Below, in pieces: positions 47,717 through 59,330 of a DNA stretch of 64,000 bases (position 1 is the stretch's first letter; every line of letters begins with the position of its first letter). The position numbers and the translations under genes are program-made. The DNA comes from Cordia subcordata (taxonomy: Eukaryota; Streptophyta; Magnoliopsida; Boraginales; Cordiaceae). Below the pieces are notes generated by a model. The model was not told the origin of the DNA. It ran no database searches and worked only from the letters and a program-made list of their open reading frames with translations. The stretch is from NCBI GenBank assembly GCA_028554755.1, contig JAPTOF010000005.1, positions 9,743,501 to 9,807,500 on the forward strand. Direction: 5' to 3'.

Positions 47717-48662
47717 TTGATTTGTTTTGTTTAATTGGGTGTTCTTTCATTCATGTCTATGTGTTTGATAGAATACTTAGATGAGTACATATATATTAAT
47801 TGAAGTTTGTTTGTTACTAAACACATCTAATCCATCTTTGTACTCATGTCTATGTGTTTATACATGGATGTTATGAAGTGGGTAGTGCTTTTATTCATGT
47901 CTATATGCGTATTTGCATGCCTAGTAACAAGCATAATTTCAATATCACATGTGTATGAATGTTAGTCAAATCCTGCTGTAGTGATCTTAGAATGACGGAG
48001 TATAATTTAGGGCTAATCTAGGTCGAGTTTCCTTTGGCTTTAAATCCAGCCAATAGGTTTCGGGATAGATTTAGTCGACCTTAGCAACACTAGGTCTTGG
48101 CTTTAAACCCAGCCAACGGTTTAGGTACTAGGGTAGGTTCATTCTAAGCCACCTAGGAAGTTAGTTAGTCCCTCTTGAGGCCCTAGGTCATAAGGACCAC
48201 GCCGTAGCTCTAGGAGGCGTCGCCTGGGACGGACCCGCACCGAGTCCTAGGGGCAAATCAGGACACTAACTAACAACCTAGTTAAGAGCACTTTTGATAG
48301 TTAGCCATCATCCCTTAATCCCATAGCATTTGAGTATGGAGTTACCCATTCATAAGTCCAAGTCACCCTAATCTCTTTCCAATTACTAGTTTTTTCTGAA
48401 TCAACCTGCGTCCCTTTTGTTTTTATTCATAGTTTAGTTTTTTTTTTATTAACTTCGAGCTCCCGAAAATCCAAACCTTCACAAGAAAAAGTACACTTAG
48501 TTTAGATCTTTCTTTTTAGCTCTTTTAGGACACCAAGCATAGGATACATTCACGATATTCACGCCTCCCTGTGGTTCGACACCCGCACTCGTAAACACTG
48601 CATTGCACGATCCGTACGCTTGCGGGTCTTTTAAAACTTGCACTCGTAAGAAGACATCAACA
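47280..48662 (+). mobile_element. Solo-LTR-like block, probably Ty3/gypsy, about 1.38 kb
   Basis: Bounded by TGTTGAT (47280-47286) and its perfect inverse ATCAACA (48656-48662). Inside are a CTATAAATAAAGCCC TATA-type box near 47348, a (TA)n run (47679-47713), and near the end CCTCCCTGTGGTTCGACACC with CTTGCGGGTC, phrases common near the 3' end of plant gypsy LTRs. No 5-bp target duplication is seen (TGAGT left, CCTTT right), and its right edge abuts the broken end of the copia element, so rearrangement is likely. Confidence 0.5.
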
Positions 48663-50137
48663 CCTTTTTTGGAAAGAACTTTATTTGGACCTCAAAGATC
48701 TGACTGAATATAATCAAGTGTACCTTTGGTATTCTCCTGCCCCTTACTGAACTTTACCCTGGTTTACTTCTCAAAGACACAATGCTCACAGAATTCAAGC
48801 TTTCCAATTCTTTGTCCACAGAGCAAATCCCTTTTGCTCAGCTTAGTCAGTCCCCTCTCGCTCATATGGCCCAACTTTTTGTGCCATAACTGTGTGGTGT
48901 CATTATCAGTCTCATCGGATACAATAGCTACAACACCTGTAATCGTACTACCTTGAAAAACATATATGCCGCCAGTCAAGTTCCCTTTCAAGAGCACAAT
49001 TGCACCTTTAGTCACCTTTAAGACTCCATTCTCACTTCGAAATTTGTACCCATAAGAATCCAAACACCCAAGAGAAATCAAGTTTTTCTTCAGTTTCGGT
49101 GCATGCCAACACTCGAGAGATCTTGTAATACCATTAAACATCTTGATATTTATGATGCTCATTCCCTCTACCTTCAATGAAAGATCATTACCTAGAAAGA
49201 CTTTCCCTTCTCTTTTGGAATAAGAAAAGAACTGGTCACACCTAAGACACATATGGAACATTGCATTAGTATCAAGAATCCATTGATTATACCACTGTGA
49301 TACACTCACAGTCAAAACATCCCTGGTACTACTCGAGTTCTCTCTATCACTGTTAACACTTTCTATGACATTAGCTGAATTCTCCACCTTTTTCTTTCCT
49401 TTTCTCAGTCTTGGACATTCTTTCTTAATGTGACCCTTTTCGCCACACTCGAAACAGCGTAGCTTCTTTGCTCTTGATTTTGACCTTGACTTGCTTTGCT
49501 TTCTACCCGAAGATCCCCCTCTATTCTCCGATCTCCCTCTACTCACTAAACCTTCCCCATGAACTTCTTCCCTATGTCCCGGAATATGTGTTTGAAGATC
49601 CTTCAATTTTAATGAAGTAATCACATCTTCAAAAGTAATTTTATCCCTCCCGTACAACATAGTGTCCACAAAGTTCATATATGAAGGCGGTAAGGAGCAT
49701 AATACGATCATAGCTTGATCTTCGTCATCAATTTTAACACCCACATCCTTCAAAGCAATAAAACAAGAGGTAAACTCATCAAGGTGTTATTTTAGTGAGG
49801 TACCTTCTTTCATTCTAAGATGATACAATCGCTTCTTCAAGTAGAGGCGATTAGTGAGAGATTTAGATGCAGACAATTCCTCCAAAGTATTCCAAGCCTC
49901 AATCGGCGTCCAATCTTCTCGGCAATACTTCATTTGTCACGGATATATGTATTGCACTCAAGGCTTTCGCTTGAGTTCTTCTCTCGTTCTTTGGTTCTAT
50001 CTTTTCCGGATCACTCCTTCAATGACTTTCCAAAGTCCCTGCATTGTCATAAATGCCTTGAATCTGATCCTCCAAAGACTGAAACTCATTCTCCCGTCAA
50101 ACTTCTCGATTTCAAACTTTCCACCTGTGGAAGACAT
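48663..50137 (-). pseudogene. Ty1/copia gag-pol, truncated and broken (Tork/Tnt1-like)
   Basis: Minus strand, gag ATG at 50137. Gag begins with the copia phrase KFEIEKFDGRMSFSLWR. The nucleocapsid knuckle CFECGEKGHIKKEC is at about 49460-49420. Then come a protease-like region with DTNA where DSGA or DTGA is expected (about 49290-49270), the pre-integrase zinc motif (LWHKKLGHMSERG and CEHC, about 48870-48790), and the very start of integrase before the element stops at about 48663. Reverse transcriptase, RNase H and the 3' LTR are gone. Lesions: frameshifts near 50010 and near 49915, an in-frame TAA near 49785, and the lost protease Gly. The longest open part is 48764-49753 (329 aa). The element is dead. 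Confidence 0.85.
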
Positions 50138-50992
50138 CTTCGTTTGCTCAAAACTCACTCTTCAGGATGGAATTTGGCTCAATGGATCGCAAAAACAGAT
50201 TCAGCACGTCGAAAAACCTTAGTAACACCCCTGGTCAACTTTGGTCAACACCGGTCAAAGTCAAACCTGTTGGTCAAAGTCAACACCGTCCCTAAACACG
50301 TACTTCGGAGCAAAATTTGGAAAAATAGAGCCCAAAAACGGACTCAGCACGTCGAAAAACGTGGGGTAAGGCTTTGGTCAAACTCGGTCAACCCTTGGTC
50401 AATGGTCAACTGTCAAAGACAACCCCGGTCAACGCTGGTCAACGCCGGTCAAAGGTCAAAACAGTTTTTTTTTTTGGTTTCAGGACTAAATCTAAGCCCA
50501 AATAAAAATTTCTTTTTTATTCTTTTGGCCTAAACTAAGCCCAAACCCAAAAAGAAATTTATTATTTTTCGCGCAGAACCTGCCCAACAAAAATTAATTA
50601 ACCCAAGACCCAAGGCCTAGCCAAAATTGGACAAGGCCACTACCAGCCCGATCCAAATAAACCCAAAGACCCAAAGCCTACAAACCCTAAACCTGGCTTA
50701 CAAACTTGAACCAATTTCCAAAAATAATACCGAATACCAAAACCAACCTCAAGAGCGCGAACTCAATCTTCTTCGCTTGTTCTTCAAACCCAAACACGAA
50801 CCCAGACCGCGACGCAAGCTTCCACTCCAACGACCAACGCTCAACGTGAAGCGCCGGAGCACTCCTCGCCGAACAAAGACCTTTATTTAGTTAGGCACCG
50901 TTTGGTTTGAGAAATTTTGGTTTCACAGTGAGTTTTGATTTTTCCTTTTTCCCTCAAGCAGCGGAATATATTCTTGGGCTCTGATACCAGTT
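50138..50992 (-). promoter_or_regulatory. Copia 5' leader with primer-binding site and W-box-like array
   Basis: Between the LTR and gag. The minus strand has TGGTATCAGAGCCC (50976-50989), a primer-binding site matching initiator Met tRNA. The part nearer gag (50232-50459) holds twelve GGTCAA words on the plus strand, that is TTGACC in element sense, the core WRKY-binding W-box. No real gene is encoded in the plus-strand frames here. Confidence 0.7.
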
Positions 50993-51358
50993 TGTTGGGG
51001 AAAAACATGCAAACACGAAGAATACGAGAAGAAATAACGGACACAAGAAATTACGTGGTTCGGCTTTGAAGCCTACGTCCACGGGCAACAGAGAATAATT
51101 ATATTACTGATCACGAATGCTACAAGGCTCTCACTTTGGTTTCTCTCACCCCACATACCATGAGAGGTATGAACCTCTACACCCCCATGGGGTGCGACCC
51201 TAAAGCACCATATACAATGTCCTAGCCCCTATTTATAGTACACAAGTATCCTAATCCGTATTCTACAAGGATAAGAAAACAGTATACTACTAGGAAAAGT
51301 AAACAGTATACTACAAGGAAAAGGACACATATTAATTTAATACGGGCCACATTCAACA
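50993..51358 (-). mobile_element. 5' LTR of the copia element (366 bp)
   Basis: In element sense it starts TGTTGAATGTGG and ends TTTCCCCAACA, giving TG...CA ends, directly before the primer-binding site. It contains GTGGACGTAGGC and GCCGAACCACGT blocks shared with the LTRs of the element at 55039-56868. There is no second copy; the 3' LTR is lost. Confidence 0.8.
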
Positions 51359-51473
51359 GTATACACATTCACTGGTGCTTTTTTGCATGTAATGTGACTG
51401 TAGTTCAATAATTGTGACTGTTATCCTATTATCTTAAAGTATTGCGATTATTCATCCTAGGCATAATAAACGA

Positions 51474-51876
51474 TAAGAAGCCTGTCTGGCTAAGCTTATT
51501 TTAATGGCTTATAGGCAGTTCGTGCGTATGAGCAAAAAGTTATTTATAAGCAACTTATGATGTGTTTGGATAATGTGTATTTATAAGTTTATGACATATT
51601 TGGTAAATAAGTACTTATAAGTATCAATAATAGTTAAAATGACTAAAAAAGACATGCATTAATTAATGTGGTACTTTTTTACGGTAAATTAGTCTTTTCG
51701 TTGGTTTGTCCAATGAGCATATAAGTCTTTCAAAAAAAAGCTAGTAGATTGGTGCTTTTTTTTTTTTTCTCTAACTTATAAACCATCAAAAAGTACTTAT
51801 AAGTTGTGTTACCAACATGTAAATTCTTTATTTTGATTTATAAGCTAGTGCTTGTAACCTTAGCCAAACAGGTTCA
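51474..51876. mobile_element. hAT-type MITE, long form
   Basis: Left end AGCCTGTCTGGCTAAGCTTA; reverse of the right end GAACCTGTTTGGCTAAGGTT. The interior has TTATAAG words and the phrase GTTTGGATAATGTGTATTTA. Relatives at 27238 and 39490. Confidence 0.65.
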
Positions 51877-53867
51877 AGATAAAATGACGGAACCTCGTGC
51901 AAGAAGAAACCCATCACAAGAGGAAAGGGGAATAGACGAGGTGGAGGATCTTTTGGCATCAAGGAATATGCGTAGTTGAGTTTGTAATGGATACTTTTTC
52001 GTGTTAAGCCAGATTCTTATCGATAAATTTATGTTTAAAATATTTCGTTGTGGTTTGACCAAGTTGGATATGGCTTTTCACTACTTTTGCAAAATTCTGG
52101 GTTGACAGCTGTGAACCCAGAACTTTTGTTTCTTTTGCCTCCCACATTATTGATAGAAAAATTTCAGCCCGTAATCAGCCTTATCGAACTATTTCTCAAC
52201 TTGTTTGAATTAAGTTATAAAAAAGCATCATTTGTATACTTTTGTATAAAGTATTTCTTTTGAAAAATTGAGATTTTTACTTTTTGAAAAGAATTTAATT
52301 TGAACTTTTTTTAAGAATTTCAACTTTTCTTAAAAATAAATTCAAATGTCTAATTGGAAAAATGTTCTTTTTTATGGAAAGAAATTTTTTAGAAAAATTT
52401 AATCGAAACGAATACTAAACAAGGAAAAGAAAGTTGGATGAGAAAACTATGAGGAAAATACATATTACTCCCTTTTATTTTGTAAAAGTCACATAAAATT
52501 CCTTATGGTTTTAAAACATGTTAATTGTGCTGTGGTTTTAATTTAAAAGATACTAGAATGTCTTCTCGTGTGATACACATATTTCGATATTTATTTAATA
52601 TGATATAATATTAAAAATCTATCTATACTAATATAATTTTTTTTTTTCCATTAGCCTATCACTCCATTTGTCACCGACTACAATTTTTTTTCTTCTTCAA
52701 TTTATAGTTCTTGTTAATGTTCATTGCTATACATAACAAATAATCTTTTTTCTAAAATTATTATGAAGCAGAGTCTATACCTAGTTTAGCTCTGTCACGT
52801 GTTATCATGTCGTTCAATTTTTCCCGCTTAAAAACATTTCATCCCTTAATAAATCTTATTTCAACCAATAAATATAATTCCCAAATAAATTGAATATTAT
52901 TTTAATTAATAAAAACACCCGTGCATATTAAATTTTTTTATCTTTTACCATGTATAAATTTAATCAATACTAATTATAATGATTATAAATTTGATTTTAT
53001 TGAATGATACATGACATCAATATGTGAAAAGTAAAAAATGGCAGGAAAGAATATGGTGCAATAGATTCTATTTTAGTGTATAGTATAAATTACACACTAG
53101 ACCTCGCTGTTAGATTGCATGTAAGACTTGACCATGTGTGCATGAGATGCACGTAAAGTGTAACTAGGTTTAACTAATTAGGTTTGGATTCTCTCCTAGT
53201 CATTCGTGTTTCAAGGAAAGAGGTGAAACCTTATTTATCATATCACATAAATGGATGATTGAGATTGAGATAACATAAAGAGAAATAAAATAAATAAAAA
53301 AGAAGAGGAAAGAAAGTGGAGGGACATTAAAATTTTGAAATACAAGGTTGAGATATAATCATTTATGATATGGATTAATAAGTTTTGGTCTCCTAATTAC
53401 TCAGAAATACTAATAACTAGGAGAAAGTGCTTTTTGATCTTACTTATAAGTTATAACATTATAAATTTATGAGTGCGAGTATTTTCTCGAAAAATATAAA
53501 AAATTTCAATTTAACACTAAAAAGACTGTATTTTTATTTGGAAGTTATATGGTTTATGATGAGCAAAATTATATGATCAAATGATGCACACGTGCTATGG
53601 GTTAGAATCATAATAGGGTATTTACAACCTCCAATAATTGGTAATCAACAATGACAGGATGGCGTTTAAGTTTTTGTCGATTTGCATTGTGATTCCAAGA
53701 ATTAATACAACGCATTCCTTCCTCTTCAGGAATAGGATAAAACAAAAGCAAATGATTTCAGCCCAAAAAGTGAAAGGGTAACTTTATCATCTTGAGCTTT
53801 GATTCAAGGCATGGTCGTGATGATAATGGAGATTTTTGCTTGTACTAAATCTTGCCTTAATTTATAA
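51877..53867. other. AT-rich intergenic DNA, no gene seen
   Basis: About 52190-52430 looks like a worn MITE (CAACTTGTTTGAATTAAG ... AATCGAAACGAATACTAA). About 52455-52560 is a dispersed repeat also hinted at near 7400 and 37570. No coding signal. Confidence 0.45.
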
Positions 53868-54065
53868 GTATTCGTTAGGATTGGTTTCTTCAAAAAAAAT
53901 TTTTAAAAGTTAAAAATTTTAATTTTTATAAAAAATTAAAATTACACTCTTTTTTGGAGTTTTAACTTTTCTTTAGATCTAACTCAAATATTTATTGTGA
54001 AAAAGATGTATTTTTGTTGAAAAATAAATATTTTTCGGCCCCAACAAAAAATTCCAAACAAGGCG
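53868..54065. mobile_element. Tourist-like MITE (198 bp)
   Basis: Left end GTATTCGTTAGGATTGG; right end ATTCCAAACAAGGCG; TAA at 53865-53867 and 54066-54068. Confidence 0.6.
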
Positions 54066-54464
54066 TAAGTTTGGTAGGGTAAAATTCGGTTATAATTGAG
54101 CCGACGATTTCTTCAATTGGCTCAAGCAAGAACAAATAGTAGTAGGAAAAGACAAGTCGCCCCCATGGACCGAACTGAAGTTTTTAATCTTGAAACACTC
54201 ATGAAATTACATGGTGAATTCTTAATATGTTGTAAATACAATAGAATGACCTATTTATAGGTCTCATAACTTAATGATCAGGACTTAAAAACTAAACTAA
54301 TAAGGCAACTAGTATACTAAAAAACACTAGCATATTAAAGAAACAAACACAATAAGGAAATAAGCTTAGTTATGGCCTAATTTAGTGCTATGTTATGAGG
54401 ATTTAAGTTAAAAATCAAGTATTCTTCAATTGCTACATTATGTCATGCTTAATTATCTTGACGA

Positions 54465-54697
54465 GGACCTATTTGGATTAGTGTTTTTCCCTCCTAAAAA
54501 AGCATTTTTTCCCCTGTAAAAAGTATCTTTATTTTTTGATTAATATTTAGATTGGTTTTTAAAAAAGTTAAAAGGCTAAAAGAATGCACAGCTCTAACTT
54601 TTTTCAGAAACAAAAAATTATAACTTATCAAAAAAATATTTTTGCCAAAAATTACATAAGAAAAGAACTTTTCTTCAAAGTTAATCCACACGAGCCC
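54465..54697. mobile_element. Tourist-like MITE (233 bp)
   Basis: Left end GGACCTATTTGGATTAG; right end TTAATCCACACGAGCCC followed by TAA. The left target triplet has changed. Confidence 0.6.
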
Positions 54698-55038
54698 TAA
54701 GGGTTTATGTAGATTTTCCTGCTCAACTTTTTCAAATAATATACTGCAGCAAAATTTAGAAGATGGGCATTTTCTTTTACCCCCTTTAACAAAATGAAAT
54801 AGTTTCATTTCTCATCATCATGTTACAAACTTTAACGGGATTCTCTTGTGAAGTTGATTGAGTGATTAGTGAGTCATGATTTTCATTTAATTGTTTGGGA
54901 GGCTAGTGGTAGGAAGGAACGATCAATAGTAGAAACATTCACAACTCTATTTTAATCGCTATGATTAGAATGATGTAATTCAAATAATAAAGGAAAATAG
55001 TAATTTTAGGGTTTGAACTTATGAAAAGGATAAAATTT

Positions 55039-56868
55039 TGTTGGGAAATCAAGACACATAACACACACTCACGCAGCGGAATTAAAGCACGAGTAACGAG
55101 AAAAGAATATGCACAATTAAACATGGTTCGGCCCTCTGCCTACGTCCACGATCCCCTCTGGGATAAATTTCACTATTCAACAATAATGAGATTACAACTC
55201 AGATGATGACTTTTTGCACAGACAGAAAAGTCTAAACCCTCCCCACAGAGTTCTTATACTGGTTCTGTCCTCAACAGGACTAGAACGAATATAAGACACT
55301 CTCGATGCTCTCAGGCTTTCTTTCTCACCCACACCCCCCATAGAGTGTGGCTCTAAGGCACCCCTTATACAACTAATGTAAGAGTCCTATTTCTAAAAGA
55401 GATTTCTTTGTCCTTCAAGACAAAGGATTTCCTCATCTATTAATCCTACCATATTAAAACTTTTACCATAACTAGAATTTTAATTCTCATTAAAATTCTT
55501 TCCTAATTTGTATGGGCTTAGACTTTGAGCTATAATCCAACAAATTCCTCCCTTGGCGAAAAGTCCGAAGCTTTTTTGTCGCAACTGGAACCTCTTCACA
55601 GTCTTCATGCTGGAGCCCTCGCTCGACAACACTCTTCACGACAGCAACTACCAACACATTCTAGCAGGTTTTCGGAGTCATCCCCAACATCCCTCTTCGT
55701 GTCGTCTAACCTCGACCTCTCAAGGTTGTTTGCGTCCTCCCTCGACACAAGGCATCTCGAACGTGGTCTTTTCTTCCAACAGTAGCATTCCTTATCAGTC
55801 GTCTGGCTCCCTTGAATTGAACCTTCTTCAACTAGTCTGCTCATCCAAACTTCTCTCCTCTAGAAGTTTTTTCACTAGTCGTCTAAATGTGTTTGCTCGC
55901 ACAATACTTCAAAGACTTTCGCAGAATTTTATCACCACTTCATTGTTTTACCCAATTTCAAGGCTCACCCATAATACATCAAGAAATTTGACAAAACGAA
56001 CCTCAAAAACGAACTCAGGACGTTGGAAAACGGTGAGGAGACCCTCGGTCAATGCGATCAAACCCCTGCAACCCTTCGGTCAATGCTGGTCAAACTTTTT
56101 TGTTTAACTGTTTGACCACAAACCCACAAAACTTGACATGCTTGTATCTCACAATCCGACCGTCAGATCGTCACGAAATTTTAGCAGCTTACTCTCCTCT
56201 CCGAGATGAAAACACAACAACAAACGGATCGTCGATCAGAGCCCAAGGAAGCTTCCAAACGCGACCAGCAAATCAGCGATTTTTTTTTACTCCCCTTCGC
56301 ATTTCTTTTTTTTGTTTTTCGTGCAAACCAGCGTCCTCCTTTCAATCAGGCTCTGGTACCACTTGTTGGGAGATCAGAACGCATAACACACACTCACACA
56401 GCGAAATTAAAGCACGAGTAACGAGAAAAGAAAACGCATAATTAAACGTGGTTCATCCCTCTGCTTACGTTCACGATCCCCTCTGGGATAAATTTCAGTA
56501 TTCAACAATAATTGGATTACAACTCAGGTGATAACTTTTTGCACAGACAGAAAAGTCTAAACCCTCCCCACAAAGTTTTTATAATGGTCTTATCCTCAAC
56601 AGGACTAGAACGAATATAAGACACTCTCGATACTTTCAGGCTCTCTCTCTCACCCACACCCCCCGTAGGGTGTGGCCCTAAGGCAACCTTTATACAACTA
56701 ATGCAAGAGTCCTATTTATAGAGGAGATTTTCTTGTTCTTTAAGACAAAGGATTTCCTCGTCTATCAATCCTACCATAATTAAGACTCTTACCATAACTA
56801 GAATTTTAATTCTCATTAAAACTCTTTCCTAATTTGCATGGGTTTGGACTTTGAGCCATAACCCAACA
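55039..56868 (-). mobile_element. Complete non-autonomous LTR retrotransposon, 1.83 kb
   Basis: Two direct LTRs, 55039-55542 (504 bp) and 56364-56868 (505 bp), each TGTTGGG...CCAACA and similar along their whole length (by eye well over 90% identical). The whole is flanked by the same 5 bp, AATTT, at 55034-55038 and 56869-56873. Element sense is minus: a primer-binding site TGGTACCAGAGCCT (one change from the initiator Met tRNA match) lies at 56348-56361 beside the right LTR, and a purine tract AAGGGAGGAATT lies beside the left LTR (55543-55555). The 821-base interior encodes no gag, protease or reverse transcriptase; the open frames in it (for example minus 55605-55844) resemble nothing known. 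Its leader has GGTCAA words, and its LTRs share GTGGACGTAGGC and CCGAACCA blocks with the copia LTR at 50993-51358, so a Tork-like copia relative may have moved it. Confidence 0.9.
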
Positions 56869-56873
56869 AATTT

Positions 56874-57778
56874 TATATACAAATAAGTAACGGTGTTAGT
56901 TCTTTACTTACGTGGTAATTTTTTTTCCTTTTCAAAATTTAAATGGCATTTTATTTTTGTTTTATAATTTAGGTGGATTTCCTCGGATAGTAATCCAACT
57001 CCTACATGATATATTTACACACAAATGTATAAATCTAAGTAATCATGTACATGTGCATGTTACTAAATTTTGAAAATCTTTTTATTAGTTATGGAAATAT
57101 AAATTAAATTTATATTTTTTCTTTTGCTTAATATAAAAAGCTATAATATTGTAAAGCTTAAAAAATTTAATAATTTGTTCATTTTAAATATTAAAAATAA
57201 AAATAAAATTACTATAGACCAACAAAAAACTTGTAAATGCAGAGCAGTTTGCTAAGTAATTTTTGTATTGCAAGTTGAGAAAATGGTTTTTTAGTTTTAG
57301 GCAAGTTAGAGAGCATATTTGAATTTTCTTTTTTTTTATATATATAGTTTTAGGCAAGTTAGAGAGCATATTTGGATTGTCTTTCTTTTTCTTTTTTTTT
57401 TTTTTTTTCCTTTTTGGTTATATTTGGTTTTGGTATATTCTACATAGATTCTAAATGTCGTGTTGAAAAATCTCTCTAAGTTACAAAAGAAAGAAATGTT
57501 ACCAAAGTAAAAAAGTTAACAGCGTTATTTCATTTTTTTTTATAAGTTTAAACTCTTCTATTAAAGGTTTTAAAATTGAAGCTTTTAATTTCATATTTTG
57601 TAAAATTCAAATCCTAAAACTACCATTTTTCATTAGAAAATTCTATTCTCACGAATATGATAATATTCAATCTTGACCAAATACATGGAATTGAGTCATT
57701 CCTGTACTCGTATGAATAATCTTTTTCTTCAGAAACTAAAATATCCTTTTAAAAATTACCATATTACAAGCTAGCATT
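56874..57778. other. AT-rich intergenic DNA, no gene seen
   Basis: Contains a short direct repeat: GTTTTAGGCAAGTTAGAGAG with GCATATTTG near 57292 and 57348. No coding signal. Confidence 0.45.
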
Positions 57779-57780
57779 TA

Positions 57781-57843
<63 letters not shown>
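57779..57843. repeat. (ATT)n microsatellite, about 21 units
   Basis: Uninterrupted trinucleotide run. Any frame through it reads a single repeated residue and is not a gene. Confidence 0.95.
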
Positions 57844-57844
<1 letters not shown>

Positions 57845-58150
57845 AAATCTAAAAATAATAAATGGGAATTGAATATTGAAAAATAAAAGGTGAAGAATAA
57901 AATTAAAAATAAAAAGTGAAAATGAAAATTAAAAAATTGCCAGATTGTCTTCCACCCAATTATTCTAATTAAATTTGTTTTTAAGAACGTATATGCTCGT
58001 CTTCGGGATATTAACATCATATAAGCGTAATAATGTGTTAACCATGATTTTATCTTGCTACGTACATGTGCAATAGCGATTTGTTTAATTTTTACTACAC
58101 GGCTTTATGTGTTATATATACAGGTTATTAATATAAATATAATTTATAAT

Positions 58151-58277
58151 ATTACTAGTATTTTAGTTTTTTAATATTTATATACTTAATTTTGTGAATT
58201 TTCCTAATATTATTAGTATTACTAGTATTTTAGTTTTTTAATATTTATATAATTAATTTTGTGAATTTTCCTAATAT
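58151..58277. repeat. 60-bp direct duplication
   Basis: 58151-58210 and 58218-58277 are two copies of 60 bp with one difference (TATACTTAAT against TATAATTAAT). Confidence 0.9.
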
Positions 58278-58369
58278 GTGTATACATATTGATTGTATCA
58301 GTATTACTATTATTTACTAGTGCTAATAGAAAGATCAATTCTTCGGTATCCCAAAGACATTATTGTTGG

Positions 58370-58840
58370 TTTTGTTTTCCCTGCAAAAACTCTCTGGTGA
58401 GGAAGTCGAGAAGGGAATTTGACTCACCTTTGACGAACTCAATATCAAATCAAAAATTGAAAGAAGAGCTTGCCATTTTGCAAAAATTTGTTTTAAAGCC
58501 AGATTTTGACGTCTTTTTGCAAAACATCTTTGGCTGCTTTACAATCAATTTTTAAAAGAAAATTTTGATTTAGCAAATCATCTTGAAATTTTGTGATACA
58601 TAGCACTATAGATAAAATTTCCTTTTTTATAGTACTATAATTATGTTGTGTTGGGTTCCAAAAGCCTGAGGGAAAACGAATAGGTTGTTCTGGATGTTGG
58701 GGAGAAAGACGTTGCCAAAACCTTATTCTGAGGCACCAGTTTCAACAATTTTGTAGGCCTGAGGATGAGGAAGACCTAAACAAGGAAGTGTCCTTGCTTT
58801 TTGTTTGAGAAGTTTGACGATGTTGGTGTGATGTTCTGAC
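58370..58840 (-). pseudogene. EPRV RNase H region, fragmented
   Basis: After the reverse-transcriptase stop, RNase H-like text continues in changing frames: a GASE-type phrase near 58730, then DCKAAKDVLQKDVK near 58540, then FDFDIEFVKGESNSLPDFLT near 58440, which is a typical caulimovirid RNase H C-terminus. At least three frame changes and stops lie in 470 bases. Homology fades left of 58370. Confidence 0.7.
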
Positions 58841-59330
58841 TAGGCTGGAGGATTTTTAGAGAGACGTTGGTACAGAGGTTTTGCGATTTTTGTGAGATTT
58901 TGGCAGAACTCAGAGACATAATTGAGACACCCTAAGAACCGCTGAAGTTGAGTTTTGTCTTTGATTTTGTCAGGAAACTTGGACACAAACTCTAGACTCC
59001 TATCAATGGGAATGATAGTGCCTTGTGTGATGTTGTGTCTTACGAACCTAATGTTTGTTTTGAAAAGTTTAATTTTTGATGTAGAAACAACTAAACCATT
59101 TGACTTGATGAGATGCACAAATGTATGCAAATGTTTCCAATGTTGATGAACGTTGTCAGAAAAGATAAGTACATCATCGATGTAAACAATGAAAAATGTT
59201 GAGCAAGGATTGAAAATGTCATTCATGATTTTTTAAAATTTAGAGGGGGCATTTTTAAGACCAAGAGGCATCACGTTCCATTCGTATTGGCTAAATGGGA
59301 CATTGAATGCAATTTTGTATCGGTCTTCTT
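58840..59330 (-). pseudogene. EPRV reverse transcriptase catalytic region
   Basis: The catalytic YIDD box is at about 59190-59180 (FIVYIDDVLIFS), followed by RFLGCLNYVSEFCQNL near 58930. Both are hallmarks of caulimovirid reverse transcriptase, which copies the pregenomic RNA into DNA. The palm motif itself is intact, but stops lie upstream near 59236 and downstream near 58845. Confidence 0.85.

Noticed and set aside
49820..50890. Plus-strand open frames of up to 237 codons
   Set aside because: They are antisense to the copia gag and leader and contain the GGTCAA repeats; no domain.
55525..56441. Plus-strand open frames inside the short LTR element
   Set aside because: The element reads on the minus strand; no frame resembles a known protein.
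57778..58020. 80-codon minus-strand frame with a run of Ile
   Set aside because: Produced by the (ATT)n microsatellite.
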